Shown here: piece by piece, positions 1-11,343 of the stretch
Position numbering within the stretch: the first letter of the stretch is position 1
Layout: each line of letters starts with the position of its first letter
DNA from: Phycomyces blakesleeanus NRRL 1555(-)
Lineage: Eukaryota > Mucoromycota > Mucoromycetes > Mucorales > Phycomycetaceae
Direction: 5' to 3'
NCBI RefSeq assembly: GCF_001638985.1
Contig: NW_017265138.1
Coordinates: 1,116,001 to 1,180,000 of the forward strand
DNA: 64,000 nucleotides
Notes under the pieces: generated by a model
The model's input: the letters and a program-made list of their open reading frames with translations, nothing else
Databases searched by the model: none
What the model was told of the DNA's origin: nothing
Made by a program: the position numbers and the translations under genes

Positions 1-480
1 CTGATTACAGTCAGCATAAAGAAAGCAAGACCTTCTAAGAAGAGAAAAGCTGATCAATACATAGGCTCAGATACTGTAACAGATCTCTACATTAGTTTCT
101 TGAAAATGACTCTTGATGAAATAGATAAATATTCACATATCAAAGATTATTATATAGCTATAGATAATACTCACATTTATAGTATGAGAACATAAAGAGA
201 TATATTGAGTAATAGGAATATAATTGTATGTATCTTCCCATGTATTCCCCTGAAATTATCTCAATTAAATTATTCTAGGCAGTGACAAAGAGTTAGGTTA
301 AGCATCATAATTTTTTATAAAAAGATACTTTGTTCAAGAGAATCACAGAAGTCTGCAAAAATATGAAACAAAGTTATTTCAAAGGGTTCATCTTACATTT
401 TTATCGGTGCTGGGATAAATGTCAAAACAAAGAGTCCATGTAAATATATCAATAACTTCACTAAAGATAGCAACGCAGAC
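1..480 (+). pseudogene. Decayed DDE_3-type transposase fragment, 3' part
   Basis: Frame +1 reads a lysine-rich KKRKAD stretch, then an acidic helix, then YYIAIDNTHIYSM, which matches the second catalytic Asp block (the MDNAPIHK type) of IS630/Tc1-like DDE_3 transposases. A poor equivalent of the PxSPxLNPIE block follows, with several in-frame stops. The N-terminal half lies before the window start. The better preserved relative at 5476-7006 has the same order (basic KKRKLD, acidic segment, MDNAPIHK, NPIEE). The catalytic Glu block is not recoverable and the gene is clearly dead. The end is approximate. Confidence 0.55.
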
Positions 481-840
481 ATAAGAATTAGATAAATGTA
501 GAAACAGCAAATTAAATTAAAAGAAAAATTAGAGCTGAAAATAAAACGAAAAAACTGCCAACTCATTCATGAAAATCATCAGGATTGCCACTATTAACTC
601 AATACTCACTTGTTGATGACAAAATCTAATTTTATATCACTTTTCTTTAATTCTACCAAACAAAACGCTCTGGAAAATACTATATATTTATGTCATTTAC
701 ATGGATTTTGCTTATTCAAACAAGATAGACAGCAAGTGGGAAGTATAAACAGATGTGGGGAATAGAGAATACAGGAATATACAGACCCATACAATAAATG
801 AAAGAAAAAAGTTTAAACTCAACTAAATAGAACATCTTTA
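481..840. other. AT-rich intergenic stretch, nothing recognised
   Basis: No open frame, RNA gene or clear repeat is seen. It could hold the left end of the Tc1 element that follows, but I could not establish a convincing terminal inverted repeat. Confidence 0.4.
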
Positions 841-2501
841 ATGCAAAGTTGTTGTGCTTTTTTTAAAAACTCTTCTCATTCAAATCTCACAATGTCTCAG
901 CAAATCAATAAAAGTATTTCTAAGAAACAAAAAAAGCTTTCAGACTATGAAAAAGGACTTATTATCGGTGGTGCTCTCCATGATATTTCATTGACTACTA
1001 TTTCGGAGAAGACAGGCATACCCATGACAACTGTACATAGCACAGTTCAAAGATGGAAACAGAATGGCACGCCATTAACAGAAAAACGCTAAGGACGTCC
1101 ATCAATTTTGGGTGAGAGAGATTTACGCCAGCTTAAAAACGAAATGAAGAAAGATCGTAATGCCACACTTGGAGAACTTGTGGTGATCCAGACACTCGGA
1201 TGTTGGATTTATCACATATAAGAACATATTCATATTGGGATAGCGTAGTAGCTATCATCTTGTCAGTATAAAATTTATATAAATGATTAAGTAATCAGCC
1301 CAATAATTATTACAGTTAGTACTGTAGATAATATCTTAAAGATTGTTAAGATAATTATATCATACTGCCGGGTAAACTGTGTCAGATCGATATGGAGCTA
1401 ATTTAGTAGGAAGTCCTAAAGCTCTAGTATAAAAGAGAAAAGAATAGCTAAGAGCTAAAGAAGTACGATTTATGACTTGATGTCATAATTGTAACACCAA
1501 CACTAGTTAAGCAGTAAATACACTCTAATAACCAAATATAGTAAAGGAAGAAAGCCTTAAGAAACTAAGACGTAATGACAAGAGCAGATTGTGTTTTCTT
1601 ATAAAAAGGGACACTTTTTATTTATGAATAAAGACAACTGATACACAGTCTCAAAGTATTTCTATACGTCTCTATTATCAAATATTTTATTTTTCTATTG
1701 TTTCGTACCTGAAATACCACAGAACTCACAAACGCCATGAGACTCATGATTGGCAAATACATTTGCAAGAATACCATCCGCAAAGCTATTCGTAAGATCG
1801 GAATGTCTTCTTGCCATCCTGTGTTTAAGCCAAGGCTATCCAGAGCACATAAAAAGAAACGATTGTTGTTTGCTAAACGTTGCAAAGAAACCAATCAAAG
1901 ATGGGATCGTGTGATTTGGAGCGATGAGTCTCACTTTATGGTTTTCCCAAAGGATGGAAACCTTAGAATTTGGCGCTTTCCTCTGGAGAAGTTCAAGTCT
2001 GATTGTATCATACCTAGAGTACAGTTTGGCGGTGGTTCGGTGATGGTTTGGGGCTGTGTGTGGGCAGGAGGAGTAGGCCCACTAAAAATGATTATTAACA
2101 GCCTTGACCAATTTGGCTATATAAACCTTTTGGAAAGAAAGTTGCTCCCATTTTATGGTCGCCTAAGTGAAAGACATAACGGGGAGTTTATTTACCAAGA
2201 AGACAATGCTCCTTGTCATAAGTCAAAACTTGTTGAGAGCTGGAAAAAGATCCATAATGTACCAATAATAGAATGGCCGCCGGATAGCCCAGATCTCAGT
2301 CCTATTGAGAACCTATGGGCTCATTTGAGTCGGGTGGTAAGGGCAAGAGTACCAGCTCCAAGAACTATTAAGGAGCTAGACAAGGTTATCCATGAAGAAT
2401 GGAAGTAAATACCAGTTGCAGTATGCAAGGCCTACTGCATGTCTATGCCAACTCGCATAGCCCGTATGAAGAAAGCCCGTGGTGATGTTACTAAATATTG
2501 A
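841..2501 (+). pseudogene. Tc1-family transposase pseudogene, split by a solo LTR
   Basis: The N-terminal part (841-1178) carries the helix-turn-helix of Tc1 transposases; the most likely start is the internal Met at 892 (MSQQINKSISKK). An in-frame TAA at 1090-1092 interrupts it just before GRPSIL. After a 543-bp LTR the same frame resumes (1727 on) and encodes the DDE core: first Asp in WSDESHF, second in QEDNAPCH, Glu in DLSPIENLW. There are 34 residues between the second Asp and the Glu, the DD34E spacing of Tc1. A second stop at 2406-2408 replaces a Lys codon seen in the related copy at 5122. The frame then runs to TGA at 2499-2501. Removing the LTR and one target duplication restores the frame, so the LTR arrived after the transposase. 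Confidence 0.85.
1179..1721 (+). mobile_element. Solo LTR, 543-bp family, copy 1
   Basis: The segment begins TGTGGTGATCC and ends AATACCACA, so it has TG...CA ends with a 6-bp inverted terminus. It is flanked by a perfect 5-bp target duplication GAACT (1174-1178 and 1722-1726) inside a transposase gene. A second copy of exactly the same length lies at 42463-43005 with only a handful of differences. A shorter, older copy lies in inverse orientation at 56628-57048. No internal retrotransposon sequence is present, so it is a solo LTR. A TATA-like tract and the sequence TATAAAAAGGG are visible. Confidence 0.92.
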
Positions 2502-2728
2502 ACTTTCAATAAAAATTATTTTTCTTAATATTTAAAGGTTATATATTCTTATTCCAATGATTTTGAAAGTGGTTTCTTAAGTAAAAGTAGACAAACAATG
2601 AGGAGAGAGTTAAGGATGTTATTTTTTCACTTTGGTGGAAGCTAAAATTTTCTTTCATTTAATTGATGAGACTGTAAGATATAATAGAAGTTTTGACAAT
2701 GTCAGAAAGAATATAAAGAGAATGAAAA
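2502..2728. other. AT-rich spacer, nothing certain
   Basis: This is the 3' flank of the Tc1 pseudogene. It may include its right end, but no inverted repeat to the left flank could be shown reliably. Confidence 0.35.
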
Positions 2729-3966
2729 TCAATATTGAGACAATTGACCAAGGGTTCCTTTGCTTGACTTGGCCATGAGTGACATATAATTTGATATTGG
2801 GACAAGGTAATCAAGTCTTTCTTGAAGAATTGTAGCAGTGGCAGTATTTGGTAGATCATGGGTACAGATCGACCAAAAACAATGGCTTACTGCAGCAAGG
2901 AGATCCAAATTTTTGCAAGTTGCAAAAGTGTGCAAATTAGATAATGAAGAAGCGAAGTCCAGAGAGGCAATTTCCGTCATGGTGTAAAGACAATCGTGGC
3001 GTTTAGATACAATAAAAAAGGAGATAGAATATTCATTTATCATAAAAGCTAAACAAGCTGGTAGGTCATGCCATTCGATGGCGCGCTTGCAAGTAATACC
3101 AAGTCAGAAAATGTCCAAATTGACTGATTGTTTTGTGGTGGATATTTTGCCAACCTTGGCTTCACTGAATCCAAAAAGACATTCAAATTCATGCTGCACA
3201 AGCGTTGATATAATGGCGTCTGGCCGCATTTCAGTAAGATCTTGGTGTACTGATTTGTCTGCCCACTGTAAGGCCACTTGTTGGTCTTTATCTGCAAAAA
3301 TCTCAGGCAAGAACATGTCAAAATAGGTGGATTGCAGCTCCACTTCAACAATTTTGGACATATTTAAGACGGACAGGCGTGGCAATTTCATTAACCTAGA
3401 TTAATAAATAGGAATATGATTTAGTGAAAACTAATTGATCGAAGAAAAAGAATTGACTAACAAGTTTGCTAGTCCTTTAATAACATTGCCAATGGTATTG
3501 TTCATTGTTGCAGCCAAGTTCAACAGATCACGTTTGTTGTCACGCATGCTTATTGCCTTGCTATCTACAGAGTTGATTGTATCAGTCACCTTGATAAAAT
3601 AGCTATCACTAATCTTAGCAGTGTTCGCATGCATCAATTCGCCCAGTACTTGATTACACATATTGCTTAAGGTACGTTGACCATATATCTTCATTATGGC
3701 GGGTCTGTGATCTATCAGTGCAAGAAAAAGGATGTCGGCAACAGCCATTAATTTTTTCAATGATATTTCAAGAGGAAAGGGGAGATCAATGATGTCAACA
3801 TGTCGATTGTATTGTTGAAACAAGTCAGTGATGTTAATATTTCAAATGATCCAAGATATAGTTGGCATTTCCTTGTCTATAGTACGGTCAAGGGTTGGAG
3901 ATGAGACATTGTTGTCAATGAAAAGAGTCATTGTTGTGCTGCTTCCTGATTCCAATGCTTCACCAT
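2729..3966 (-). pseudogene. Decayed conserved hypothetical gene
   Basis: Three minus-strand open segments follow one another: 3823-3431, 3391-3104 and 3043-2729. The first is preceded in the same frame by a further open stretch ending in a stop (SWII then TGA). The second joins through an intron-like boundary near 3395 (CTAG acceptor). A frameshift separates the second and third. The middle segment has a pattern I associate with an abundant uncharacterised Mucorales family: RPDA followed about 20 residues later by FGFSEAKVG. The segments share strand and order and read like one protein, so this is a broken gene. No function is proposed. Confidence 0.55.
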
Positions 3967-4369
3967 TGTTGTATCCAACATAATCGTAGATTTAAATTAA
4001 AAGTACAGACACTCAATAAATACATACATTGAGTTACTGACAACTAGTAATGATACAAAAAGATATACCTTCCCTTATACAAGGAAATTACGTAAAGAAC
4101 ATACTAAGACAAATACTAAGACTCTAGTCAATAACACTAAAAACATAAGAACTAAATCATAGAAGATAATGGTAGAGAAACAGACATTACATGATATCAC
4201 CATATCATCACCAAGCTAAATACAATGTCTATATAAACACACAATACTAATAGCAATAGAACAGCATCTCTTTTCTGATTCTTTCACTTCTTCAAATAAA
4301 ACAAAGTCTCACCGTACTCCCGTCTGCACTTGCTTTATTTTATATCTTATTGTTACCTCATACATAACA
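3967..4369 (+). repeat. Possible LTR-like segment
   Basis: The segment starts TGTTGTATCC and ends CATACATAACA, so it has TG...CA ends with weak inverted similarity. It contains a TATA-like tract (TCTATATAAAC near 4229) and a T-rich end. It sits exactly where the preceding minus-strand gene loses its 5' end and the following Tc1 gene loses its N-terminus. No target duplication is seen and no second copy was found, so this is tentative. Confidence 0.25.
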
Positions 4370-4377
4370 ATCTGTTC

Positions 4378-5225
4378 TTTTGAATGATTGCAATTTGAGA
4401 GCTCTGGGAAATATTGCACACAATGACCCAACTGCAACATTAGACATGATTACAGCTGAAATTCAGGAATCTTCAGATGTACCAATCAAGAGGGATGCTG
4501 TTCGTAATTCCTTAAAAAAGATTGGTTTACACTCTTATGTTGCTGCAAAGAAGCCTTTGCTAAAAAAAAAGGCACATAAAAAACAGGTTAAAGTTTGCAA
4601 GAGATGCTCATCGTCACAATCAACAGTGGAATTGGGTAATCTGGAGTGATGAGTCCAGATTCATGGTTTATCCAAGGGCAGGAAATGTGTGTGTTTGGCG
4701 CACTCCAGCACAGAAATATAGAAGAGGCTATGTATGTCCAAGAGTATAAGGCAGAGGAGGCTCAGTGATGGTCTGGGGGTGCATTTGGGCTGGTGGAGTG
4801 AGAAAACTTGTAATTGCTGATGGCATGCTAAATCAGACGAAGTACATAAGACTCTTATGACTTCATTTTATGCCCTGGTTTCGACGTCTTAAGCAAAGGA
4901 AAGATGGCGAGTTCATTTTCCAAGAAGATAATGCACCCTGCCATAAAGGTATTTGGCAAAAGAATACAAAGAAGAGATGAATCTGCCAGTGATGACATGG
5001 CCAGCAAACAGCCCTGATCTGAGCCCAATAGAAAACATTTGGGCATACTTGGAACACCAGCTGAGAGCTAGAAGGGTAAAGCTAATGAATTCACACTCGT
5101 TGGCCAGAGCTCTTCAAGGAGAATGGAAAAAAATACCGAAGAAAGTAGTGAAAGCACATTGCATGTCAATGCCAAATCGAATGAAAGAACTTAGAAAAAA
5201 TAATGGATTTCATACCCACTATTAA
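4378..5225 (+). pseudogene. Tc1-family transposase pseudogene, 5' truncated
   Basis: The sequence is related to the first Tc1 copy but lacks the N-terminal DNA-binding region; it begins near LNDCNLRALG. An A-run at 4562-4570 marks a frameshift. The next frame carries WSDESRFMVYP (first Asp), then PRV followed by a TAA where the other copy has Gln, then GGSVMVWG. Another stop follows near 4858. QEDNAPCHK (second Asp) is present, followed by a second frameshift near 4950. The last frame (4953-5225) has NSPDLSPIENIW with the catalytic Glu and the C-terminal HCMSMPNRM motif. At least two frameshifts and two stops make it inactive. Confidence 0.82.
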
Positions 5226-5475
5226 ACTTTCTAATAAATTACATATACCTATTCACATAGCTAATATATATTACTCATAATTATTTCAGAGCTCTAGCTA
5301 TATGTTAAAATGATAAAAAGATGTAAAGAAGTTGTATATTTTCATTGAAAAAAATCGAGATTTTAAAAAATACTTTAATTAAATATGGGTCAGTGTATAT
5401 ACCCTAGTGTCTTAATAAAAGTTTCTTAGCTATCTTTTTTTCTTGATTTTAACACCCTTTTTATTTTCAAAAAAA
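5226..5475. other. AT-rich spacer upstream of the DDE_3 transposase
   Basis: The stretch is AT-rich with no gene. A short motif GGGTCAGTGTATATACCC near 5385 is partly palindromic and could be an element end, but no partner was found. Confidence 0.3.
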
Positions 5476-7006
5476 ATGCCTGCTTCCAACAACTCCCTCA
5501 AATTTGTTATGGACAAGCACTGTGAAATGATCAGTCACAGCAGTTCTGCAGACCAAACCCAGTTTTCTGGAATTGCTTTCGACCCCTTGTGCGATTTCAA
5601 CCAAGAGATTGTCAATGAAATGCATGGAGAAGTTGTACTCCGATCTGTGACAGATGTCTTTGTCAACCATACCGATATGGAATGGACCCGTACCTTGGCC
5701 AGAAACCCAGCAGTCACAAACCTCCTAAGTCTCAGAAGTTTTTTGCAAACTGAAGTCAACGAGGCCACCACCAAAACCATTGTTGCACAGAAGCCAAAGA
5801 CAAATCTGCCAGAGAAGGTCTACTCTGATTCTGTTGCCACTGCAGAAAGCATAGGTCGAGATTTGTACCAAAAGTACAACCAAAACCAGGTGAACAAGCT
5901 CTTCTCCTTGGTTTTCTCAGAAAACCAGACTGCTGCTGCCACTGCCAGGGAAACGGGCATCAATGTCCGGACTGCCCAGAACTACGTCAGGCTGGCCAGA
6001 GAGAAGATCCAGACCGATTTTGATGCTGCCACAGTGGAGACTGATGAGTCCAATGGGCTAGAGACGATGGAGGTTGAGGAGGTTTCTGCGCCTAAAGAAC
6101 GAAAACATGGCAACCAAAAGTTGTTCCAGGCACACTCTGCTTTTTTTAAAGTTTTTCGAAAATAAACCAGATGCTACCTTGGAACAAGCAAGGATAGCTG
6201 TCATGGAAGAGTTCTCTGGGCTGCAGATTACCAAATCAGCAATCCAGAAGCACTTGGTGAAGAAGTGTGCCCTGACGATGAAGAAGTTGGAGAAGCTGCC
6301 TGAGAAGAGAGACGACGTCAGCACAATTGTGATGAGACGAGACCGCATTTTGGAGTGGCAACAACTTGCGGATTTCAACTATCTGTCAAACTGTGTGTTT
6401 ATTGATGAAGCAGGCTTCAATATGCATATCAAGAGAACTTTTGGCCGTTCCGTCAGTGGCACCCCAGCTAAGACAACTGTCCTGACGCAGAGAGGTGTGT
6501 CTATCACCATCCTTAGTGCAATGTGCGAGAGAGGGATTGTCAGCCTCTCATTGAAGAAACCCACTGCAGTCGCAACCAAGAAGAAGAGAAAGTTGGACAT
6601 CTACACCAACGTTGAGGTGAATGGCCGAATTGGCACCAGAACCCAGCACTACCTCGACTTTCTTAGTCATACAATGGACGTTCTGGACAGCCAGGGTATG
6701 CAAGGACGTTATCTCATCATGGATAACGCTCCTATCCATAAGGCCGATGAGGTGAAAGACTTTATTTCTTCCTGTGGATACAAGTGTGCATATATTCCTG
6801 TGTATTCACCTTTTCTGAATCCAATTGAGGAAATGTGGTCCAAGATCAAGTTTGGTGTCCGCAGAGAAGAGATTACAGAGTCAGACGGGCTCATCTTAAG
6901 AATTACAGAATCAGCTAAGACTGTCACCCTTTTGGACTGTTTGGGTTGGATTAACCATGCCATTTCATTCTTTTCTTGCTGTTTGAACAGAGAGCGAAAG
7001 CTTTAA
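5476..7006 (+). pseudogene. DDE_3 (IS630/Tc1-like) transposase, one frameshift
   Basis: The chosen start is the Met at 5476 (MPASNNSL); a longer frame from 5443 adds residues of poor quality. The first part holds a helix-turn-helix (ENQTAAATARETGINVRTAQ). The second part has the catalytic core: VFIDEAGFNMH (first Asp), YLIMDNAPIHKA (second Asp) and SPFLNPIEEMW (Glu), with DD34E spacing. The frames meet in a run of seven T at 6141-6147. One T fewer would give a continuous protein of roughly 500 residues, so a single-base insertion (mutation or sequencing error) separates them. The gene is visibly richer in G+C than its neighbours and has no other stops, suggesting a recent arrival. Confidence 0.85.
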
Positions 7007-7260
7007 GTATGTCTTTTATGTCTATTTAAGCTCTTTACACTCTATGTCTTTTTTTAATTTATTTTTATTTTTTACTACTTTATGTCCTCCTTTTTCTTAT
7101 TTTTTTTTACCACTTTATGTCCCTCTTTTTTTTATTTGTTTTACTGCTTTATGCTTTTCTTTTTTATTATTTTGTATTTCATTATATCTTACTTCTTGTT
7201 ATGTGTTCTATTTCTCTATCAACTAATTATGCCTAATAAAAATATCCATGTTTTATGCCA
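7007..7260. other. T-rich stretch downstream of the transposase
   Basis: A pyrimidine-rich region has several CACTTTATGTCC/CTTTATG-like repeats at irregular spacing. The open frames through it are low complexity and are not credible genes. Confidence 0.4.
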
Positions 7261-7345
7261 AAAAAATACGACGTTTACAAAAAAAAGTATGACGTTTACA
7301 AAAAAAGTACGCCGTTTACAAAAAAAAATACTATGGTTATATAAA
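7261..7345. repeat. Short tandem array, ~20-bp unit (GACGTTTACAAAAAAA)
   Basis: Three clear copies and one decayed copy of a unit containing TACGACGTTTAC followed by an A-run of 7 to 9 bases. Confidence 0.75.
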
Positions 7346-7414
7346 AAAAAATTGTAAGGCATAAGGATAAAAAATTTGAGTGCCATGTACCCTTCCGCCA
7401 ATAGTAAAAGGGGG

Positions 7415-7563
7415 GGAGCAAATTCAGATAGCAATGGAAGCAAATTCAGTTGGCAATGGATGCAAATTCAGTTTCTATGGAAGCCAATCAGATGTCAATG
7501 GATTCTAATTAGATGGAAACGGATGCTAATTAGATGGAAATTGGCGCCAATTGAATGGATAAA
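7415..7563. repeat. Minisatellite, ~22-bp unit
   Basis: Six to seven degenerate copies of a unit related to GCAAATTCAGTTGGCAATGGAT. The first three copies are closest to each other; the later ones drift to CTAATTAGATGGAAA forms. Confidence 0.75.
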
Positions 7564-7764
7564 ACCAGTACTTGTTTATTTTTAAATATGTTTATCAAAA
7601 TCATCCAAATGGGGTTTTAATTTTTGATATTCTGCACATCCTATTTTGAATTGCTTCAAATTTACTCAATTTTTATTCATAAATGAGCTCAATTTTGAAG
7701 GAAAAGATGTAATCTTTCAACCCAATTTTGAATAGGCTAAAAATAGTAATACATATTTTAATAA

Positions 7765-8045
7765 TTCTTTATCATGCAAACAAATAGAGCTGAATATGCA
7801 TACATGTTAGCATTTTTGATAAGTAAACAATATATTTATTTATTCTACAAGCAAATAGAGATGTATATTCAAGTGTGTAAGCATTTTTGATAAGTATACA
7901 ATATACTTATTTATTCTACAAGCACACAGATGTACATTCAAATATACAAGCATTTTTGATAAGTAAACAAAACACTTTTTTATCACGCAAACACATAGAG
8001 CTGTATATTCAAATGTACAAACATTTTGGATAAATCAACAATAAA
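7765..8045. repeat. Tandem repeat, ~70-bp unit, four copies
   Basis: The anchor GCATTTTTGATAAGTA occurs at 7810, 7881 and 7950, with a variant at 8021, giving unit lengths of 69 to 71 bp. Each unit also contains a CAAATAGAG-like and a TATATTCAA-like block. Confidence 0.8.
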
Positions 8046-8385
8046 ATCGAAATTTTTATTTGATATATAATACATTATTGCTTGTATGTAATTTAAGTTT
8101 AATATCCACATCTTTCCTTTTTTTCTTACACATATGAAGCACAACACATCCTCTCAACGCAAGCCTATCTAGTCAAAGAAGCTGTCAACTACTTCTGATT
8201 CAAACAAAGATGGCACGGAGTTCATTGTATATAGTCTAAATATCCAGAATTCTGAAGAAAGTACCAACATAGACTTGGCACTGATCAAGAAAAGAAAACA
8301 GAGAACATGGGACCAGGAAAGAGAGCTGGTATTAATGGAGGCCTACAGTTATTATCACCCATTTGCAGCCTCTCATGGATAAGTA

Positions 8386-9730
8386 CAGTGAGTGGAAGAA
8401 ATTTGCGCCCCTTTATTTGGTTTCCAACTTTGTTGAAAGTGTATATACTTTTTATCATCAAAAAAGTGTATCAATGATAGCATCTAAGAATCTCATCATT
8501 GCTTACAATATATATAAAGTGTTTGTTTGATTATATTTGAAAGAAGAAAACGTTTTTAATATTTGGTGCTGCCACCATCTACATCGATTACAGATTGGCA
8601 TCTTTTTCTCATACTCTTAATCAAGCTCTTCAAATATGAATTTGGAATTTTTTTTCACTCTCTTTCAATCGCATGTCTGAGATAATGTATGGTATATAGA
8701 TTATATCTATTGGATCTAACTTTCCACTTGAGATAGGCTCAGACATGCTCTATTGGGTTGAGATCCAGGCTTTGCGATGGCTAGTTGCCCAAAAGTTGCA
8801 TCTTCTTTTTTTTTTCTATGCTCTTGTCATGACACTGACATGACAGCTGGCGTTATCCTCTTGAAGCTTAAACCTTCTCCAGCTATTTTTTTTTAAATCT
8901 CTTAAGGGAAGGGAGATAAGCTCTTTCCAAGGTGTCTATATACTTCTTGGAATCTACATTCCCCTTCATGACGTCTAAAACTCCGATACCCTTTCTATAA
9001 AAACACCCCCAGATTATAATAGCACCTCCTCCAAACTTCACAGTTGGTGAGACGAAACTGGACTTGAAGTCCGACTTGTTCTTCTTGAGAACTCTTATAC
9101 ACCCATCATCCTTGTAGAGCTGGAATCGTGACTCATCACACCATATGATGGAATTCCACTGTGTGTCACATTCCAGTCGACATGTTCAATTGCCTATTGT
9201 AATCGCTTCTTCTGATTGATTTTCGAAATCTTTGGTTTACAAATCATCTTGCAAGAGTAAATACCAACACTATGCAGAAACTTTCTGAGTGTCTTGTCTG
9301 ACACAGGCGTGGTCAAGTTTTTGCTAATCTTGGTCAATGACTGTGTTGGATCTCAACTGATCTCAAGCAGAATCTCTCTTTTATCTCTCTTGTTTAGCTT
9401 TGGAGGTCTGCCTGACTGTACTGTAGCTTTATGTGAGCCAGTTTTCTTGTAACTTTTCAGCACACGCTTCATGACATATCGGCTTAAACCAAGTTTTTTG
9501 GTGATGTTAATCTGGTTGGTGCCGTTCTTAATGCTCTTATGAGCAATTATAGCATGAGTAGTATTATCAGTGTGTTTTTTTCCAGTAGCCTGGATCTTAG
9601 GCTTCTTCTTGATGCATTTACTTTGATTCATTTTAGTTTATAATGTTAATATAAAAGTGAAAGAAAGATATTATATTTTTACAAAAATGTGGCTATTAAA
9701 TTTAGGAGCGCAAATTTCTTCCACTAACTG
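8386..9730 (-). mobile_element. Tc1-family element with TIRs and TA duplication
   Basis: The left end reads CAGTGAGTGGAAGAAATTTG and the inverted right end CAGTTAGTGGAAGAAATTTG, with similarity continuing for about 30 bp. The element is flanked by TA (8384-8385 and 9731-9732), the hallmark of Tc1/mariner insertion. It is 1345 bp long and interrupts a Myb/SANT-like gene. Its transposase is on the minus strand. Confidence 0.92.
8520..9631 (-). pseudogene. Tc1-family transposase pseudogene of the 8.4-9.7 kb element
   Basis: The N-terminus (9631-9353) is open and carries a helix-turn-helix (KKLGLSRYVMKRVLKSYKKT) followed by a GRPPKLNKRDKREI linker typical of Tc1 transposases. Downstream the reading frame is broken repeatedly. 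The DDE landmarks remain visible in different frames: CDESRFQLY near 9135, QEDNASCH near 8845, and LDLNPIE near 8760. Multiple frameshifts and stops make it inactive. Confidence 0.82.
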
Positions 9731-10397
9731 TAGGAGAAGTGTGGAAACAAGTAACTGTTGCAGTCAACAATGTTCACTGTAACTACAAACAAGCACTTAC
9801 CAGCAGAAGTGTACAGAATAAAAAAGACGCACTCTTTAGTAAGTTCCGGCCCCTTTTTGATCAGCATTTGAATGAGAAGTTTTCTAGTATTAATATGGAT
9901 ATCCCAACTCATCTTGGAAGAGTCATTTATTCCGCAATGAAGGCAGTATGTTTTTTTTAAATAATAACACTAAAACATATAATCATTTAATCGATTTAAA
10001 AATTTTCTTTTAATATTCAGGAAGAAGATGCCAAAAGCATCAAAGAGCTTAAAGATTTTGTGAAGGCCGGAAAGGCAAAAGACATGATATCACTAAATGA
10101 TAAGCTCATGTCTTTTGCCAAGTATGGCCAAGAAATATCTCTAAAGGACGAGAAAAAAACACTGAAGTAGATAAAGTCCCTGAGGTAAAGTCAACGCCAA
10201 CCAAGGGGAAGCAGCAATTGGTTGAGCTGTTAGAGAAACAGATGGAGATCTTGGAAAGACAAGCAGAGACGAATGAGAAGGTTCTTCTGGTACTGGAAAG
10301 CTTAAAGAAGTATATTGGAGAGAGTAGCAAGTCTCAGGCCATCATTGCTGACTCTCTCTCTCTCTCATTGCCAAAAATCATAAAAAATAAAGTTTAA

Positions 10398-10717
10398 TTT
10401 ATATCTCTTTAATTTTATATTTAGTTTTGAGTTGTTGATACCTTTTTTTATTATACAGGTAGAGAAGTAATACATACATAATTTTAAGAGCTAAATTAAT
10501 TAATTATACTATTATGAAGCAGAAGCCTTTTAAGATAGTATAGTGTTGTACTTGAATAGATAAGATAAATGAGATGATATTTAATTATTTAAACATATCA
10601 AGTTAAAAACTAATTAAAATGCAATAATTACATAGAATTCTAATTATATAAGAATATCACTTTATTATCATTACTAAACGTATTTGCTTTATAGTCATTA
10701 ACAACAAGTGATATACT
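10398..10717. other. Spacer between the convergent Harbinger genes
   Basis: An AT-rich region, probably the two 3' untranslated regions of the convergent genes. Confidence 0.4.
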
Positions 10718-11343
10718 CTATATATCAAGTGGAATAAACTTTACCAATCTGGAAGCATTATATAGAATAGTGTCTACAGTATCAACTATGTCTTCTAATA
10801 CGGGATCACATGCAAGGTCTCTGATATAATCTTGTATGTTTAGTGGTTGAATACCAAACATTGCTGATGTTACATACCCATTGATACAAGTACAGTCAAA
10901 GCTCGATATAGTGATAATTTTTTTAGAAAATTTGGGATGGTGCCTGCTTATTATCACTATTTTTTGATATAGTGATAGTAATAAAATATGAATTCACCAG
11001 TATCACTATATCAAGCACTGAGTTTAATTTATTACTAAAAAAATATATATATAGAAAATTTTTCTTAATAATATGGTTGACATTAAATTTAAAGTCCTTT
11101 TTTTTTATAAAAAATAATAATAATTGTTATGGTATTAAGAGCTTTAGCTGCCTATAAGAAAGACTGCAGGCTCAATATGTTTCTGAACAATTATTCTTAT
11201 TTTATTTTATTTTTTTGCAAAAATATAAAAATTAAAAAAAAATAACAATAAAACATTTGCTGGGAAATATATGTGTGTATCGTTTAATAGATTTTATTAT
11301 TATGATAAATGCTTTTATTAAAAATGATTTAGTACTTAAAGTA

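Larger units (their letters stand above)
8134..10397 (+). pseudogene. Myb/SANT-like gene of a PIF/Harbinger element, split by Tc1
   Basis: The frame from ATG 8134 is broken by TAG after RKPI. It then reads to RTWDQERELVLMEAYSYYHP, a Myb/SANT-like trihelix start. A Tc1 element (8386-9730) is inserted here. Beyond it the coding resumes with GEVWKQVTVAVNN and continues to an intron donor at 9948 (GTATGTTTTT). The acceptor is at 10020 (ATTCAG). The next exon has a frameshift in an A-run near 10155, after which a coiled-coil-like region (LLEKQMEILERQAETN) runs to TAA at 10395-10397. It lies convergent with, and 320 bp from, a Harbinger-type DDE gene. Harbinger elements are known to encode a Myb-like accessory protein along with the transposase, which supports this assignment. 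Confidence 0.7.

Noticed and set aside
6130..6170. Programmed -1 frameshift in the DDE_3 transposase
   Set aside because: The second frame is +1 relative to the first; a -1 slip on the T run would enter the third frame.
7044..7357. Plus-strand hydrophobic open frames
   Set aside because: They are produced by T-rich low-complexity sequence; no start context or motif.
7261..8045. CRISPR-like array
   Set aside because: The units are contiguous or near-contiguous degenerate repeats without unique spacers, and the genome is fungal.
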